DNA of 64,000 nucleotides, taken from Chlorobiota bacterium. Lineage in GTDB: Bacteria > Bacteroidota > Ignavibacteria > OLB7. A program made the translations under genes and the position numbers. The notes under the pieces were generated by a model that worked only from the letters and a program-made list of their open reading frames with translations, was not told the origin of the DNA and did not search any database. Positions within the stretch are counted from its first letter, which is position 1. Each line of letters starts with the position of its first letter. The stretch is from contig JAEUSP010000055.1 in assembly GCA_016788565.1 (NCBI GenBank), positions 85,914 to 149,913 on the forward strand, read 5' to 3'. Shown piece after piece: positions 43,618-52,189 of this stretch.

Positions 43618-44658
43618 TCATGCTTGGAACTTCTTCAACGTGGCAACAATTTTCTGGGCGGCGGTGGTGGTTTGTTCAAGCGTGACATCCATGTGGAAGA
43701 CTGCGCGCAGCAACCCCTTAAACGCTGTTGAAAGCCAGATGCCTTCCACTTTCACCAACTCGGCCAGCCGAAGAAGATCGAAGCCAACAGTCTTGAAGAC
43801 AACGATGTTCGTTTCGGGAAACCGTGGAATTTGGATCATTGGGCTGCCGGAAAGTATCTCCGCAAATCGCGTGGCTTTCTGGTGGTCTTCTTCCAACCGC
43901 TGCATCTGGTGTTGCAACCCGAACAACCCGCAGGCAGCAAGGATTCCCGCTTGCCGCCACCCGCCACCCCACACTTTGCGGAACTTCCTGGCCAGCACCA
44001 CACGCTCCTTCGATGAAGCCATCACCGAGCCAACCGGCGCGCCCAATCCTTTTGAGAAACAGACCGAGACGGTGTCGAACTGGGAAGCATACTCGCGCGG
44101 GGAAATTCCGGTGGCGACACACGCATTCCAGAGCCGTGCACCATCCAGATGAAGCCCAATCCCTTTGCGGCGGCCAAGCTCCACCACGTTCTGCAGATAC
44201 TCCATCGGGATCACGCTTCCGCCGGCACGGTTGTGGGTTTGCTCAACGGCTATCACTGCGGTTCGGGGAAGGTAGTAGGCCTCCTCGCGGATTGCCTCTT
44301 CAATCTGTGTGAACTCCATCCACCCTTGCTCATCGGGAAGCGTGTGAAGCTGGATTCCGGAAAGAAGCGCGGGCGCGCCAGTCTCGTAATTAAAGATGTG
44401 GCTTCGCTGGCCAACGATCACCTCATCCCCCGGGTTGGTCAGCACTTTCAGGCAAAGCTGGTTGCTCATCACGCCGGTGGGAACAAACAACGCGGCTTCG
44501 TGGCCCAGCAGGTCGGCAACGTGTTCCTCAAACTGGTTCACCGTTGGGTCTTCGGCATACACATCATCGCCAAGCTGTGCGGCCAGCATTGCCTGGATCA
44601 TCCCCGGCGTTGGCTTTGTGACGGTGTCGCTGCGGAGGTCAATTGGCGGTTGGGTCAT
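43618..44658 (-). CDS. ltaE: Low-specificity L-threonine aldolase
   Basis: 346 aa. PLP-dependent fold-type I enzyme that splits threonine (or allo-threonine) to glycine and acetaldehyde. DLRSDTVTKPTPGM at the start, HIFNYETGAPALLSG, EQTHNRAGGSVIP, GLHLDGARLWNA and the PLP lysine in CFSKGLGAPVGSV match the family. Flanked by inverted 44-bp repeats (43516 and 44745); otherwise isolated between unrelated genes. Confidence 0.93.
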   Translation of the reverse strand: MTQPPIDLRSDTVTKPTPGMIQAMLAAQLGDDVYAEDPTVNQFEEHVADLLGHEAALFVPTGVMSNQLCLKVLTNPGDEVIVGQRSHIFNYETGAPALLSGIQLHTLPDEQGWMEFTQIEEAIREEAYYLPRTAVIAVEQTHNRAGGSVIPMEYLQNVVELGRRKGIGLHLDGARLWNACVATGISPREYASQFDTVSVCFSKGLGAPVGSVMASSKERVVLARKFRKVWGGGWRQAGILAACGLFGLQHQMQRLEEDHQKATRFAEILSGSPMIQIPRFPETNIVVFKTVGFDLLRLAELVKVEGIWLSTAFKGLLRAVFHMDVTLEQTTTAAQKIVATLKKFQA

Positions 44659-44744
44659 GGCTCTGTCAAGATGTTGAAACGTTCCCAGCTGGAAGCTGCT
44701 TTTGGCTCATTCTAGAGTTCGTATAGAAAAGCTACCGAATAGCA

Positions 44745-44788
44745 TCCCCGCTCATGCTGAGCTCCGTCGAAGTATGAGCGGAGCCACC
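44745..44788 (+). repeat. 44-bp dispersed repeat, copy B
   Basis: Same sequence as copy A in opposite orientation; contains the internal pair gctccg ... cggagc. Confidence 0.9.
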
Positions 44789-44837
44789 GAATCGAGAAGC
44801 CGCCGATCTTGCACCTACCTGTTTCACCGAACCAGTT

Positions 44838-47800
44838 TCACCGGAGCAGAAGGCACGGAACCACCAGCCGCTGGGTTGGGGTTTGCAACTCAAGATAATG
44901 GATGCCGCTGGGAAGGTTGAGTAACGGAAGATATTTCCGGTGGGAACCATGCCGCAGATAACCACGCTCCAGCCACGCCAGCTCCTGCCCGGCCTGGCCC
45001 AGCAGCCGCAACGTGGTGTAGCCATCTTCCACCAGCTGGAAGGCAACCTGAAGTTGGTCGCTGGCGGGCTGTGGCGACAGCTCCATTTTCAGCAACGGCC
45101 CGGCAGCCACTAACCGCGTTCCCCCTGCTTCGCAGAAGCCAGAAATGCTCAACTTTCCGGCAACGGTATCCATCACCAGCAGTGGCCGCGTGGAGGTGGA
45201 TGCCGTTGGTTCAGGGGGACCGAAATTCAGCGCGGTTGTGTCGGTCGCGCCCAGCAGAATCACCCCTTCAATCGCAGCAATCTCACCGCTATCGGGGAAG
45301 ATTCCTGTGGCTTCAATCGTCACGGTTCTTCGCCCGTTGGCAATCACGTTGCTGACCAACCGCACTGCAACCGCAGGGTTTGGCGCGGTGACTTCGCCGG
45401 TTGGGAACAACAATCGGCCATCGAAACTGAGCGATGCTTGGGCGGTAATCGCTTCATCAATCGGCTTGCGGCTGCTGCTGATTAACGGAACAGTGACCTT
45501 CTGGCCAACACCCCCTTCCACCGAACCCCACCGCAAACTGATCCCCGCTGGACGTTCGATTGAAAATCCCTGAATGGTGATCCGCGCCGTGTCGTTGCAG
45601 GGGTCGAACAACGCAAGGGTCAGCTTCTCGTTCAAGGTCCGCAGCGAATCAGTGGGGGCGTAGCGTAGCCGCACCTTCAAGGTGTCCCCAGGCTTCAGTT
45701 CAATCTGGCCGGTGGGATCAACAACGGTAAGGTCAGGGGTCGCGCTTTGCAGAACGGCGGGGTTGTAGCGGTAGGCCAGGAAGGAGTTATTGACGACGCG
45801 GATCACGCGCTCCTGGCTTCCCCCCTGCATCACTCCGCCAAAGTCAATCAGGGAATCCAGCAACTCCGGTTTGCGAGTATCATGGACCCCACGGAGCGGA
45901 ACCACAAACTGGAAGGCGCAACCACGAATTTTTATCGCCACCTGATCCCGATACACCCCAATCCCGCTGGGCCGGAAAGTGACGTAGAATTTGGCACTTC
46001 CCCCAGGCTGGATGGTGAACGGAGGGAAGACGGTGTAGCTGAGTGAGAACCCACCGTTGGTTGGGACGGTGGCAAGCTCGATCACCTCGGGGCGTGTGCC
46101 GACGTTGGTCAGCACAATGGAGTCTAACCGCTGGAAACGGCACCAACCGATCTGCCCGAAATCTAGAGTGTCGTGGTTGATCCGCAGGCCAACGGAATCG
46201 CGCCGGCCAGCAACCGGCAACGTGAACCGCGAATTGCACAACGTTGCTTCGGCGGTAATCACGCCATCCAAACTCCCCGATGCCGTTGCCAGCATATCCA
46301 CCGTCAGTGTCACGGAGTCGCCGGGGCGAAGTCCAGTGGCAATTTTCGGTGTTAATGCAAACAGATTTCCGTTGGCGGAAAACTGAACGGTGTCAAGGGT
46401 TCTATCGCCATCGTTGCGCCAAACAACTGTGCGGCTTGGGGGCGGATCACACGCCGAGGACTGGCCAAACTGGAGCGTATCAATCACCGGTTTCAGCAAG
46501 ACGGTATCGTTACGGACTTGAAAAGGGATCAGCAGAGTATCCCGTACTCCATCGGTGATGCAGCGCAGTTGTGCGTTGCGCAGGCCTGATCCGTTTGGGC
46601 GATACTCCACCCTCACGGTGCGGCTCTGGTTCGGCTGCAAGGATTCCCCGGTGGGATTATCCAGTAGCAAAAATTCGGCAGCATCCACCCCAACAATGTT
46701 GGCATCGCGAAGCTGAAGAGCTTGGTCGCCAGCATTGGTGAGTTTCACCTGAACGGTATCGGGAAGTTTTGGCGGGCAAAGAAGTTGGATTGTGCGATCA
46801 GCCGCCCCTTGAAGAAATCCTCCGCTGCCACGCACCCCTTCCAGAGTAAGGGTTTGCGGCGTGGGGCAATTCGCCGTCAGGAACTTCACCTCCCCCTTCC
46901 CTTCGGCCGTTGGTGTGTACCGCAACCTCACGGTGCGGGCGTTCAGCGGCGGAAGGTCCAGCGGAAATGTTGGCGAAAGAATGGCCACGCCCCCCGACGT
47001 TTGGGCATCCACCCGCATCGTCCGTTGGATTGGGTTGAAGATGGTGACAAGAGTATCAACAAAGGGGACGGTGGAGGGGATCACACCGAACTGGTAGCGG
47101 CTTCCATCCCCCGGCGTCACCGTCAGAACTTCGGGCCACAGCTGCACCGGAAACACCGCAACCCGCTGCTGGTATGGAAGATCATGCCAAAGAACAATGC
47201 TCCCGTTGTTGCGCCCAAGCTGATAGACCCCGGTAAACCGAAGCTGAACCGGAAGCGATTCCCCCGGCTCAATGGTGGCAGCAAACCCCGGCGACAGCAC
47301 CTGCCCAGTCAGGTTTCCGGCAAACTCAACTCTATCAATCCTAACCGGTTGGCCGGAAAGATTGCGGAGGGTGATGGTGGTGTCGTACTGGTCGCCACAG
47401 GTGGTGCGTTCAATGCTGAACAACTCCAGCGGCGAAGCGCGCACAACCGCCGCCGGGGTGTAGCCATAAGCGTCCGCAACGGAATAGCCGTGGGCGATAA
47501 TCGAAAAAGAGTCGGTGGCGGTCACGCGGTTTTCCCCCTGGCCCACGGCGGCAACGCCAACGGCCGCGCCGCCAAAGGAGATCAGCGAGGCCCAAGCGGG
47601 GGCCAGCCCGTTAATCCGCACGCCGGTGATAGTTGGTGCGCGGGTGGCAACAAGCAGGTAATGATCCCAACCAACCGTCGGTCCAAAGTCAGTTCGTGGG
47701 TCCAGTGCTGGGGCGTAGGCAGCCGCGTTGTTTCCCCAGTTGGATGTTGGCGGAACGATCACCATTCCGGGGTCGCCGTAGGCGGTGTCGCGGCTTTTCG

Positions 47801-48776
47801 GCTCCCATGCCGTGTTGGTCACCATCTGCGAAACCAGCACCGGCTTTGTGCTGCTGAACTGAAGCAATCCCGGATACCGAAGATCATAAAACTTGCCACG
47901 ATTCAGCGTGAAGTTGATTGGCGCGCCACCCAGCGACGGAGCAATATCAACGCGGGTGTCATCGAACGCCGCCACAATCCGGTAGATTCCTGAATACTGC
48001 CGTGCAAGCGGGGCGGCGATATGTTCGGTTCCCCACGCATCGGTTGGCGGAAGCTGCTCGAAGGCTGGGCTTCCGGTGTGATACAATCCGGCGGGGAAAT
48101 CTACCGACGGCGCGCCGGAAATCACCCCAACCGGCTTGCTTGCAACAATGGTTGTTCCCGCCAAATCGCCATCGCTCATCAGTTGATAAACCTGGCCTCG
48201 GTTCAGCGTAATGTTGAACGGGATTGCTGGCTGATTGCCGATGTAGGTGGTGGCCGCTGGGATGATAGAAATTTCCGTCCGGTCGTGGATTCCGGTGATT
48301 GCCGCAGCCGTGCCAAAAACAACATCGGGCGGAATAGCAACCACATACTCCAACCCCAGCAACGTGTCCGGTATCGCCTGGAAGGCCTCGGTGGTGAACA
48401 CCCGGTCAAAGATCAGTGTGGCACTGATTGGCTGGCTTGCCACAACCCCGGTTGCTGCGCCGAACGTCCCTTCCTGCTTCGGGAGCATCATCCACGTTGA
48501 GTCCAACGGAACAACAATGGCGCTGTTGGGTGGGATGGTGAGTTGCTGATTTCCTCCGTTGCCGTAGCCGGTAATCGTCACCTGGGAACCGTTGCTGCGG
48601 GTGCGCAACACCAACTTCAGGCTTGGGGTGAAATACTGGGCAGCGGCGTAGGAGAACGGAAACGAAAGAACAAACGACCGCCCCATGTTCCCTTCCTCCT
48701 GGGCAACAGAAGATTGGGAACAGAGAGCAAAGCAAGCAAGCAGAATCAGAATGCAGCGAAGTAGGGTTCGGTTCAT
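44838..48776 (-). CDS. IgGFc-binding-like / choice-of-anchor-D secreted protein
   Basis: 1312 aa from ATG 48776 (MNRTLLRCILILLACFALCSQ, a signal peptide). The N-terminal ~430 residues, with SFVLSFPFS, LTIPPNSAIVVPLDS, VVASQPISATLIFD and SKPVGVISGAP, resemble the IgGFc-binding N-terminal domain. The rest is a chain of choice-of-anchor-D/ASH Ig-like units (NAGDQALQLRDANIVG, NVGTRPEVIEL). A short T9SS-type tail is suggested by LKMELSPQPASDQLQVAFQL ... LVVPCLLLR. A large surface adhesin-like protein is the usual interpretation; it shares domain style with the 1524-aa protein at 30270. Confidence 0.8.
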   Translation of the reverse strand: MNRTLLRCILILLACFALCSQSSVAQEEGNMGRSFVLSFPFSYAAAQYFTPSLKLVLRTRSNGSQVTITGYGNGGNQQLTIPPNSAIVVPLDSTWMMLPKQEGTFGAATGVVASQPISATLIFDRVFTTEAFQAIPDTLLGLEYVVAIPPDVVFGTAAAITGIHDRTEISIIPAATTYIGNQPAIPFNITLNRGQVYQLMSDGDLAGTTIVASKPVGVISGAPSVDFPAGLYHTGSPAFEQLPPTDAWGTEHIAAPLARQYSGIYRIVAAFDDTRVDIAPSLGGAPINFTLNRGKFYDLRYPGLLQFSSTKPVLVSQMVTNTAWEPKSRDTAYGDPGMVIVPPTSNWGNNAAAYAPALDPRTDFGPTVGWDHYLLVATRAPTITGVRINGLAPAWASLISFGGAAVGVAAVGQGENRVTATDSFSIIAHGYSVADAYGYTPAAVVRASPLELFSIERTTCGDQYDTTITLRNLSGQPVRIDRVEFAGNLTGQVLSPGFAATIEPGESLPVQLRFTGVYQLGRNNGSIVLWHDLPYQQRVAVFPVQLWPEVLTVTPGDGSRYQFGVIPSTVPFVDTLVTIFNPIQRTMRVDAQTSGGVAILSPTFPLDLPPLNARTVRLRYTPTAEGKGEVKFLTANCPTPQTLTLEGVRGSGGFLQGAADRTIQLLCPPKLPDTVQVKLTNAGDQALQLRDANIVGVDAAEFLLLDNPTGESLQPNQSRTVRVEYRPNGSGLRNAQLRCITDGVRDTLLIPFQVRNDTVLLKPVIDTLQFGQSSACDPPPSRTVVWRNDGDRTLDTVQFSANGNLFALTPKIATGLRPGDSVTLTVDMLATASGSLDGVITAEATLCNSRFTLPVAGRRDSVGLRINHDTLDFGQIGWCRFQRLDSIVLTNVGTRPEVIELATVPTNGGFSLSYTVFPPFTIQPGGSAKFYVTFRPSGIGVYRDQVAIKIRGCAFQFVVPLRGVHDTRKPELLDSLIDFGGVMQGGSQERVIRVVNNSFLAYRYNPAVLQSATPDLTVVDPTGQIELKPGDTLKVRLRYAPTDSLRTLNEKLTLALFDPCNDTARITIQGFSIERPAGISLRWGSVEGGVGQKVTVPLISSSRKPIDEAITAQASLSFDGRLLFPTGEVTAPNPAVAVRLVSNVIANGRRTVTIEATGIFPDSGEIAAIEGVILLGATDTTALNFGPPEPTASTSTRPLLVMDTVAGKLSISGFCEAGGTRLVAAGPLLKMELSPQPASDQLQVAFQLVEDGYTTLRLLGQAGQELAWLERGYLRHGSHRKYLPLLNLPSGIHYLELQTPTQRLVVPCLLLR

Positions 48777-49135
48777 AACATTCCATTGCCAAGAAGTGAC
48801 ACGTAATTTTGTTGTTACTGGCAACGGGAAGAATACGGATTTGGTGGCATTTTTTTCATCCCTTGTTTCGTCATTCTTGCAGAAAAAACTGGCACGGAGG
48901 GAGTTAGCAATCGGCGATACTCCAACTCATTTTCTTCCTCTCTTTTCTCTCCTCTGTGCTCTCTGTGTCTCTGTGGTCCATTCTCTTCTCCGCTTCTGAA
49001 GAGGAAAAAACCACAGAGGACACAGAGAGGGGAAGAAGAGAGTGAAGCCAAGATAATCGGCGATGACTTCACCGATGTAACCTTTCTTCCACTTCTGGCA
49101 CTTCCCCGCCAACGCGACTTTGCAAGAACCCAACA
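48777..49135. repeat. Intergenic stretch with an inverted 'cacagag' pair
   Basis: 48947-48979 and 49011-49034 are inverted copies of the dispersed ccacagagacacagag repeat, with a short spacer. No gene is seen in this 359-bp stretch between two divergent genes; promoters for both must lie here. Confidence 0.7.
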
Positions 49136-49732
49136 ATGACAAACACCGAGCTACATGACCGCCAGCAACGTTTCATGGCGTTGTTACGGCCACTTCAGCC
49201 GAATCTTGAGCGATTCGCGTATGCGATGGCACGGGATCGGGAGGAAGCCCGCGACATTGCTGGGGAAACAATTCTGATTGCATGGGAGCGGTTCGATAGC
49301 GTCAAGCATCCCGAAGCCTTCCTCAGTTTTTTGTTCACCGTGGCCACGCGGATTCACCGAAAACGAAGGCAACATGGCCAGCGGCACACCCCACTTTCCG
49401 ACGACTACACCGCCGACTTGTGCGCCACAACAACCCCGCCCGATGTTGCTGCCGATATTGGCGCGCTCCACAAAGCCTTGCAGCAGCTTCCCGAAAAACA
49501 GCGCGAAGCCGTAACGCTGTTTGAACTGATCGGCTTCTCGATGAAAGAAATTCAGGAAATACAAGGGGGAACAGTGGTTGCAGTAAAAGTTCGGATTTCA
49601 CGCGGAAGAAAACGGCTGGCCGAACTGCTTGGAGCCGATACAGCCCGGCCCAACAACGGCAACAGAGAACAAATTGAACCGGCACCGAAAAACGAGATTG
49701 AGACGTTGGAATTTTCATCACTTACTTCCTAA
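49136..49732 (+). CDS. RNA polymerase ECF-type sigma factor (copy B)
   Basis: 198 aa. Region 2: NLERFAYAMARDREEARDIA followed by GETILIAWERFDSV. Region 4: LQQLPEKQREAVTLFELIGF, then SMKEIQEIQGGTVVAVKVRI. A ~35-residue charged tail follows region 4. It lies 2 bp before the next gene, a membrane protein in the position of an anti-sigma factor. Confidence 0.88.
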   Translation: MTNTELHDRQQRFMALLRPLQPNLERFAYAMARDREEARDIAGETILIAWERFDSVKHPEAFLSFLFTVATRIHRKRRQHGQRHTPLSDDYTADLCATTTPPDVAADIGALHKALQQLPEKQREAVTLFELIGFSMKEIQEIQGGTVVAVKVRISRGRKRLAELLGADTARPNNGNREQIEPAPKNEIETLEFSSLTS

Positions 49733-49734
49733 CC

Positions 49735-51210
49735 ATGATGAACAAGAACCGCACCATTGAAGAAGTTTTCAGCCAAGCGCGCCAAACGCAGCCAGCCCCG
49801 CTCTACTCCATCCAACAGGTGGAAGCGATGCTGTCGGCAAGCAGCGCGCAACCGGTGGGAACAGCATCACCTCTGTTTTCTCAAAAAAAGGTTTTGATTG
49901 GGGTTGCATCGTTGGTTGTGCTTGCCGGAATAATCAGTGCCAGTTGGTGGTGGAGCCAGACTCCGAACGGAGAAAACAGCACCCTCCCACAAATATCCAC
50001 CAACGAAAATAGCTTGCAAAATTCTACAAAGCTGAGTGTGCCATTAGCCCCAATAGATACGGCATCCAAGCCCCAACCAATCAACAGCCCGAATATCTTG
50101 CAAAATAATTCGGAGAAGCAAGCACGGATTCAACCCGAAAGCAGAAAAATGGATATGGGCACTCACAACCCAAAACAGAAATTGCAATCCCCAGCTACTA
50201 TCAAAACTGATAATTCCTCATCACTCCGCACCCAAGTTATTGAACAACACGGCAACACAAAGCAATCCATAAATCAAGACAGCATATTGGGGATTCAAAA
50301 AATTCAGCTAACCCAAGAAGAGCTTCGTAAAATTGGATTGGTATTTGATGAGAATAGAATTTTCATCAAGACTCAAGATGAGTACGGCAATCAATTTAGG
50401 ATGACAACCTTCTCCATTGATAGCAACGATTATTACGATGAGGGGACGAATTACAGCGATGCCCCGTCATCAAGCATTATCCCAGTGATCGTAGCCTCAC
50501 ATTGGAACCAGGGGATTAACACGTACAAATCATTTCTGCACTTCCCCAATAGGTCTGCAACGCTCGATTCACTTTCAATTTCCCAAAAAGAGTTAGAGCG
50601 TGAGGCTCTGGAGTTCAACAACATTTCAAGTACAGATTATGGCAGCCCTTTTCCCAACACGATCAGCGATTATCCGAAACTCAGCAAGCTAATTCCAATC
50701 TACATTCGGCTGGGAAACTCAGTGATTGAAGGGACAAATAAAAAATATGGAGCCGATATCTATCTCTGGTATTATCCAACTCCAGAATTTGTTGCCGCAT
50801 TGCCCAGCCGTTACCGCATTCCGTTGCAGCAGGAGCTTGACGTAATTACAGACGTTGTGGAATGCAAAATGCCAGTTGGGCAAGTTTGCGAAAGAATTAC
50901 CGGCGAAAAGACGTTCTTTGATTTCTGCCGAAAAAGCAGCGGTTCAATCGCCATGGTTCAGACATATCCGAACCCTGCTTCGGATCAGCTCACTTGCCGT
51001 TACCAGCTAACCAATCAACGTTCGATAACGATCACACTCCATGAACTCTCCGGAAAATTTATTCGGGAACTTATGGCCCAGCAGAACGTCACAGCAGGCA
51101 TTCACGAGCCTGAGTTGCAATTGGGTGATGTCGCCCCAGGGGCATATCTGGTTGCCGTAAAAACCGACACCGGCGACCAAGCCATTCAACGAATAATCGT
51201 TCAGCAATAA
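49735..51210 (+). CDS. Single-TM protein, anti-sigma position, with T9SS-type C-terminal domain
   Basis: 491 aa. A short cytoplasmic-type N-terminus (residues 1-50) is followed by one hydrophobic helix (KVLIGVASLVVLAGIISASW, ~53-72) and no signal peptide. A ~330-residue Ser/Asn/Gln-rich and beta-type region, less GC-rich than neighbours, comes next. The last 85 residues, from MVQTYPNPASDQLTCRYQLT to IIVQQ, form a T9SS type-A sorting domain. Coupling to an ECF sigma gene and the topology suggest an anti-sigma factor. No recognisable anti-sigma domain was seen; the role is an inference. Confidence 0.7.
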   Translation: MMNKNRTIEEVFSQARQTQPAPLYSIQQVEAMLSASSAQPVGTASPLFSQKKVLIGVASLVVLAGIISASWWWSQTPNGENSTLPQISTNENSLQNSTKLSVPLAPIDTASKPQPINSPNILQNNSEKQARIQPESRKMDMGTHNPKQKLQSPATIKTDNSSSLRTQVIEQHGNTKQSINQDSILGIQKIQLTQEELRKIGLVFDENRIFIKTQDEYGNQFRMTTFSIDSNDYYDEGTNYSDAPSSSIIPVIVASHWNQGINTYKSFLHFPNRSATLDSLSISQKELEREALEFNNISSTDYGSPFPNTISDYPKLSKLIPIYIRLGNSVIEGTNKKYGADIYLWYYPTPEFVAALPSRYRIPLQQELDVITDVVECKMPVGQVCERITGEKTFFDFCRKSSGSIAMVQTYPNPASDQLTCRYQLTNQRSITITLHELSGKFIRELMAQQNVTAGIHEPELQLGDVAPGAYLVAVKTDTGDQAIQRIIVQQ

Positions 51211-51269
51211 CGCAATCTCAACAACGATAATCTCAACAACCACAATCCACTCTTTACGGAGCAAACAAC

Positions 51270-52001
51270 ATGACGACAGGAAAAAAAGTTCTGACCCTTG
51301 CCATCGGCTTTTTGCTGGCTGGCTCCATTGCCGCGCAAGCGCAAACTTCCGGGAAATTGGAAGTTGTCGGCGGGAACACGTTCGACTGGGGAAATGTGAA
51401 ACCAGCAACATTAACCACCACGCTGAAAGTGAAAAACATTGGGTCGGGAATTCTGACAATTAAAGATGTCAAGAAAAGCTGCGGCTGCACAACGCCAACC
51501 GTTGCAAAAAACACCCTTGCACCCGGGGAAACAACCGATATTGGAATTTCGGTGACGGCATCCACTTCCACCGGGCCGATTCAAAAAAGCATCACGATTA
51601 TCACCGATGGGGCAGAAACACCATCGGTTGCGGTGACGCTGAAAGCCAACATTTTGCGCGATGTCACGGTGTTTCCATCGTGGGTCCAAGTGCTAAATGG
51701 GAAAATTGGGACACCTTCACCATCCACCGTTAAAATCACAAATAGCGGAACCGCACCTCTCACCATCGAGCCTCCGCAAACTTCCAACGCCAACGCCACA
51801 ATTAGCTCCGATTTAACCAAAGCAGAGACGCTGAAACCAGGGGAATCCCGCGAGGTTGTTGTGAACGTCCAACCCACCGAAGTTGGGAACCTGCATGGCG
51901 TAATCACCATGAAAACCAGCAGCGCGGAACAGCCAGAAATTCGCTTAGATATTGCCGGAACAGCCGTGGCAAACGACACTCCCAGCAAGCAGATGCACTA
52001 A
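51270..52001 (+). CDS. DUF1573 family secreted protein
   Basis: 243 aa with a signal peptide (MTTGKKVLTLAIGFLLAGSIAAQAQ). Two Ig-like DUF1573 units: FDWGNVKPATLTTTLKVKNI, then CGCTTPTVAKNTLAPGET (the DUF1573 CGC motif) in the first, and a second ending VVVNVQPTEVGNLHGVITM. Family proteins are exported and of unknown role. It lies 59 bp after the sigma/membrane-protein pair and could share their transcript. Confidence 0.85.
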   Translation: MTTGKKVLTLAIGFLLAGSIAAQAQTSGKLEVVGGNTFDWGNVKPATLTTTLKVKNIGSGILTIKDVKKSCGCTTPTVAKNTLAPGETTDIGISVTASTSTGPIQKSITIITDGAETPSVAVTLKANILRDVTVFPSWVQVLNGKIGTPSPSTVKITNSGTAPLTIEPPQTSNANATISSDLTKAETLKPGESREVVVNVQPTEVGNLHGVITMKTSSAEQPEIRLDIAGTAVANDTPSKQMH

Positions 52002-52005
52002 GTTT

Positions 52006-52121
52006 TATACTCGGCGCAAATTGGTTTGCGAAACTCTACTCAGCCAGGTGCGCTATGGATTCCCGCTTTCGCGGGAATGACAGTGATTGAGTTTTTCGCA
52101 AACCACTCTGTTTGGAGTATA
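52006..52121. mobile_element. MITE-like element with imperfect terminal inverted repeats
   Basis: Left end 52006-52036 (tatactcggcgcaaattgg...) and right end 52089-52121 (...ttggagtata) are inverted over their outer 7 and inner ~15 bases. Inside is the perfect hairpin attcccgc/gcgggaat. No coding. One end recurs, with one mismatch in 25, at 63475-63499. Confidence 0.65.
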
Positions 52122-52131
52122 CAAGCAAAAT

Positions 52132-52168
52132 AAATCCACGCCAATAAAAAATGGCGTGGATTTTTTAT
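52132..52168. terminator. Bidirectional Rho-independent terminator
   Basis: aaatccacgcca/tggcgtggattt form a 12-bp perfect stem with an 8-base A-rich loop and T-rich tails on both sides. It separates the converging DUF1573 and GH5-like genes. Confidence 0.9.
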
Positions 52169-52189
52169 TTCGAAATTTACTTTCTTGCG

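Noticed and set aside
46722..47993. 423-codon open frame opposite the anchor-D protein
   Set aside because: Antisense to a well-supported gene, no start context and low-complexity R/G/H content.
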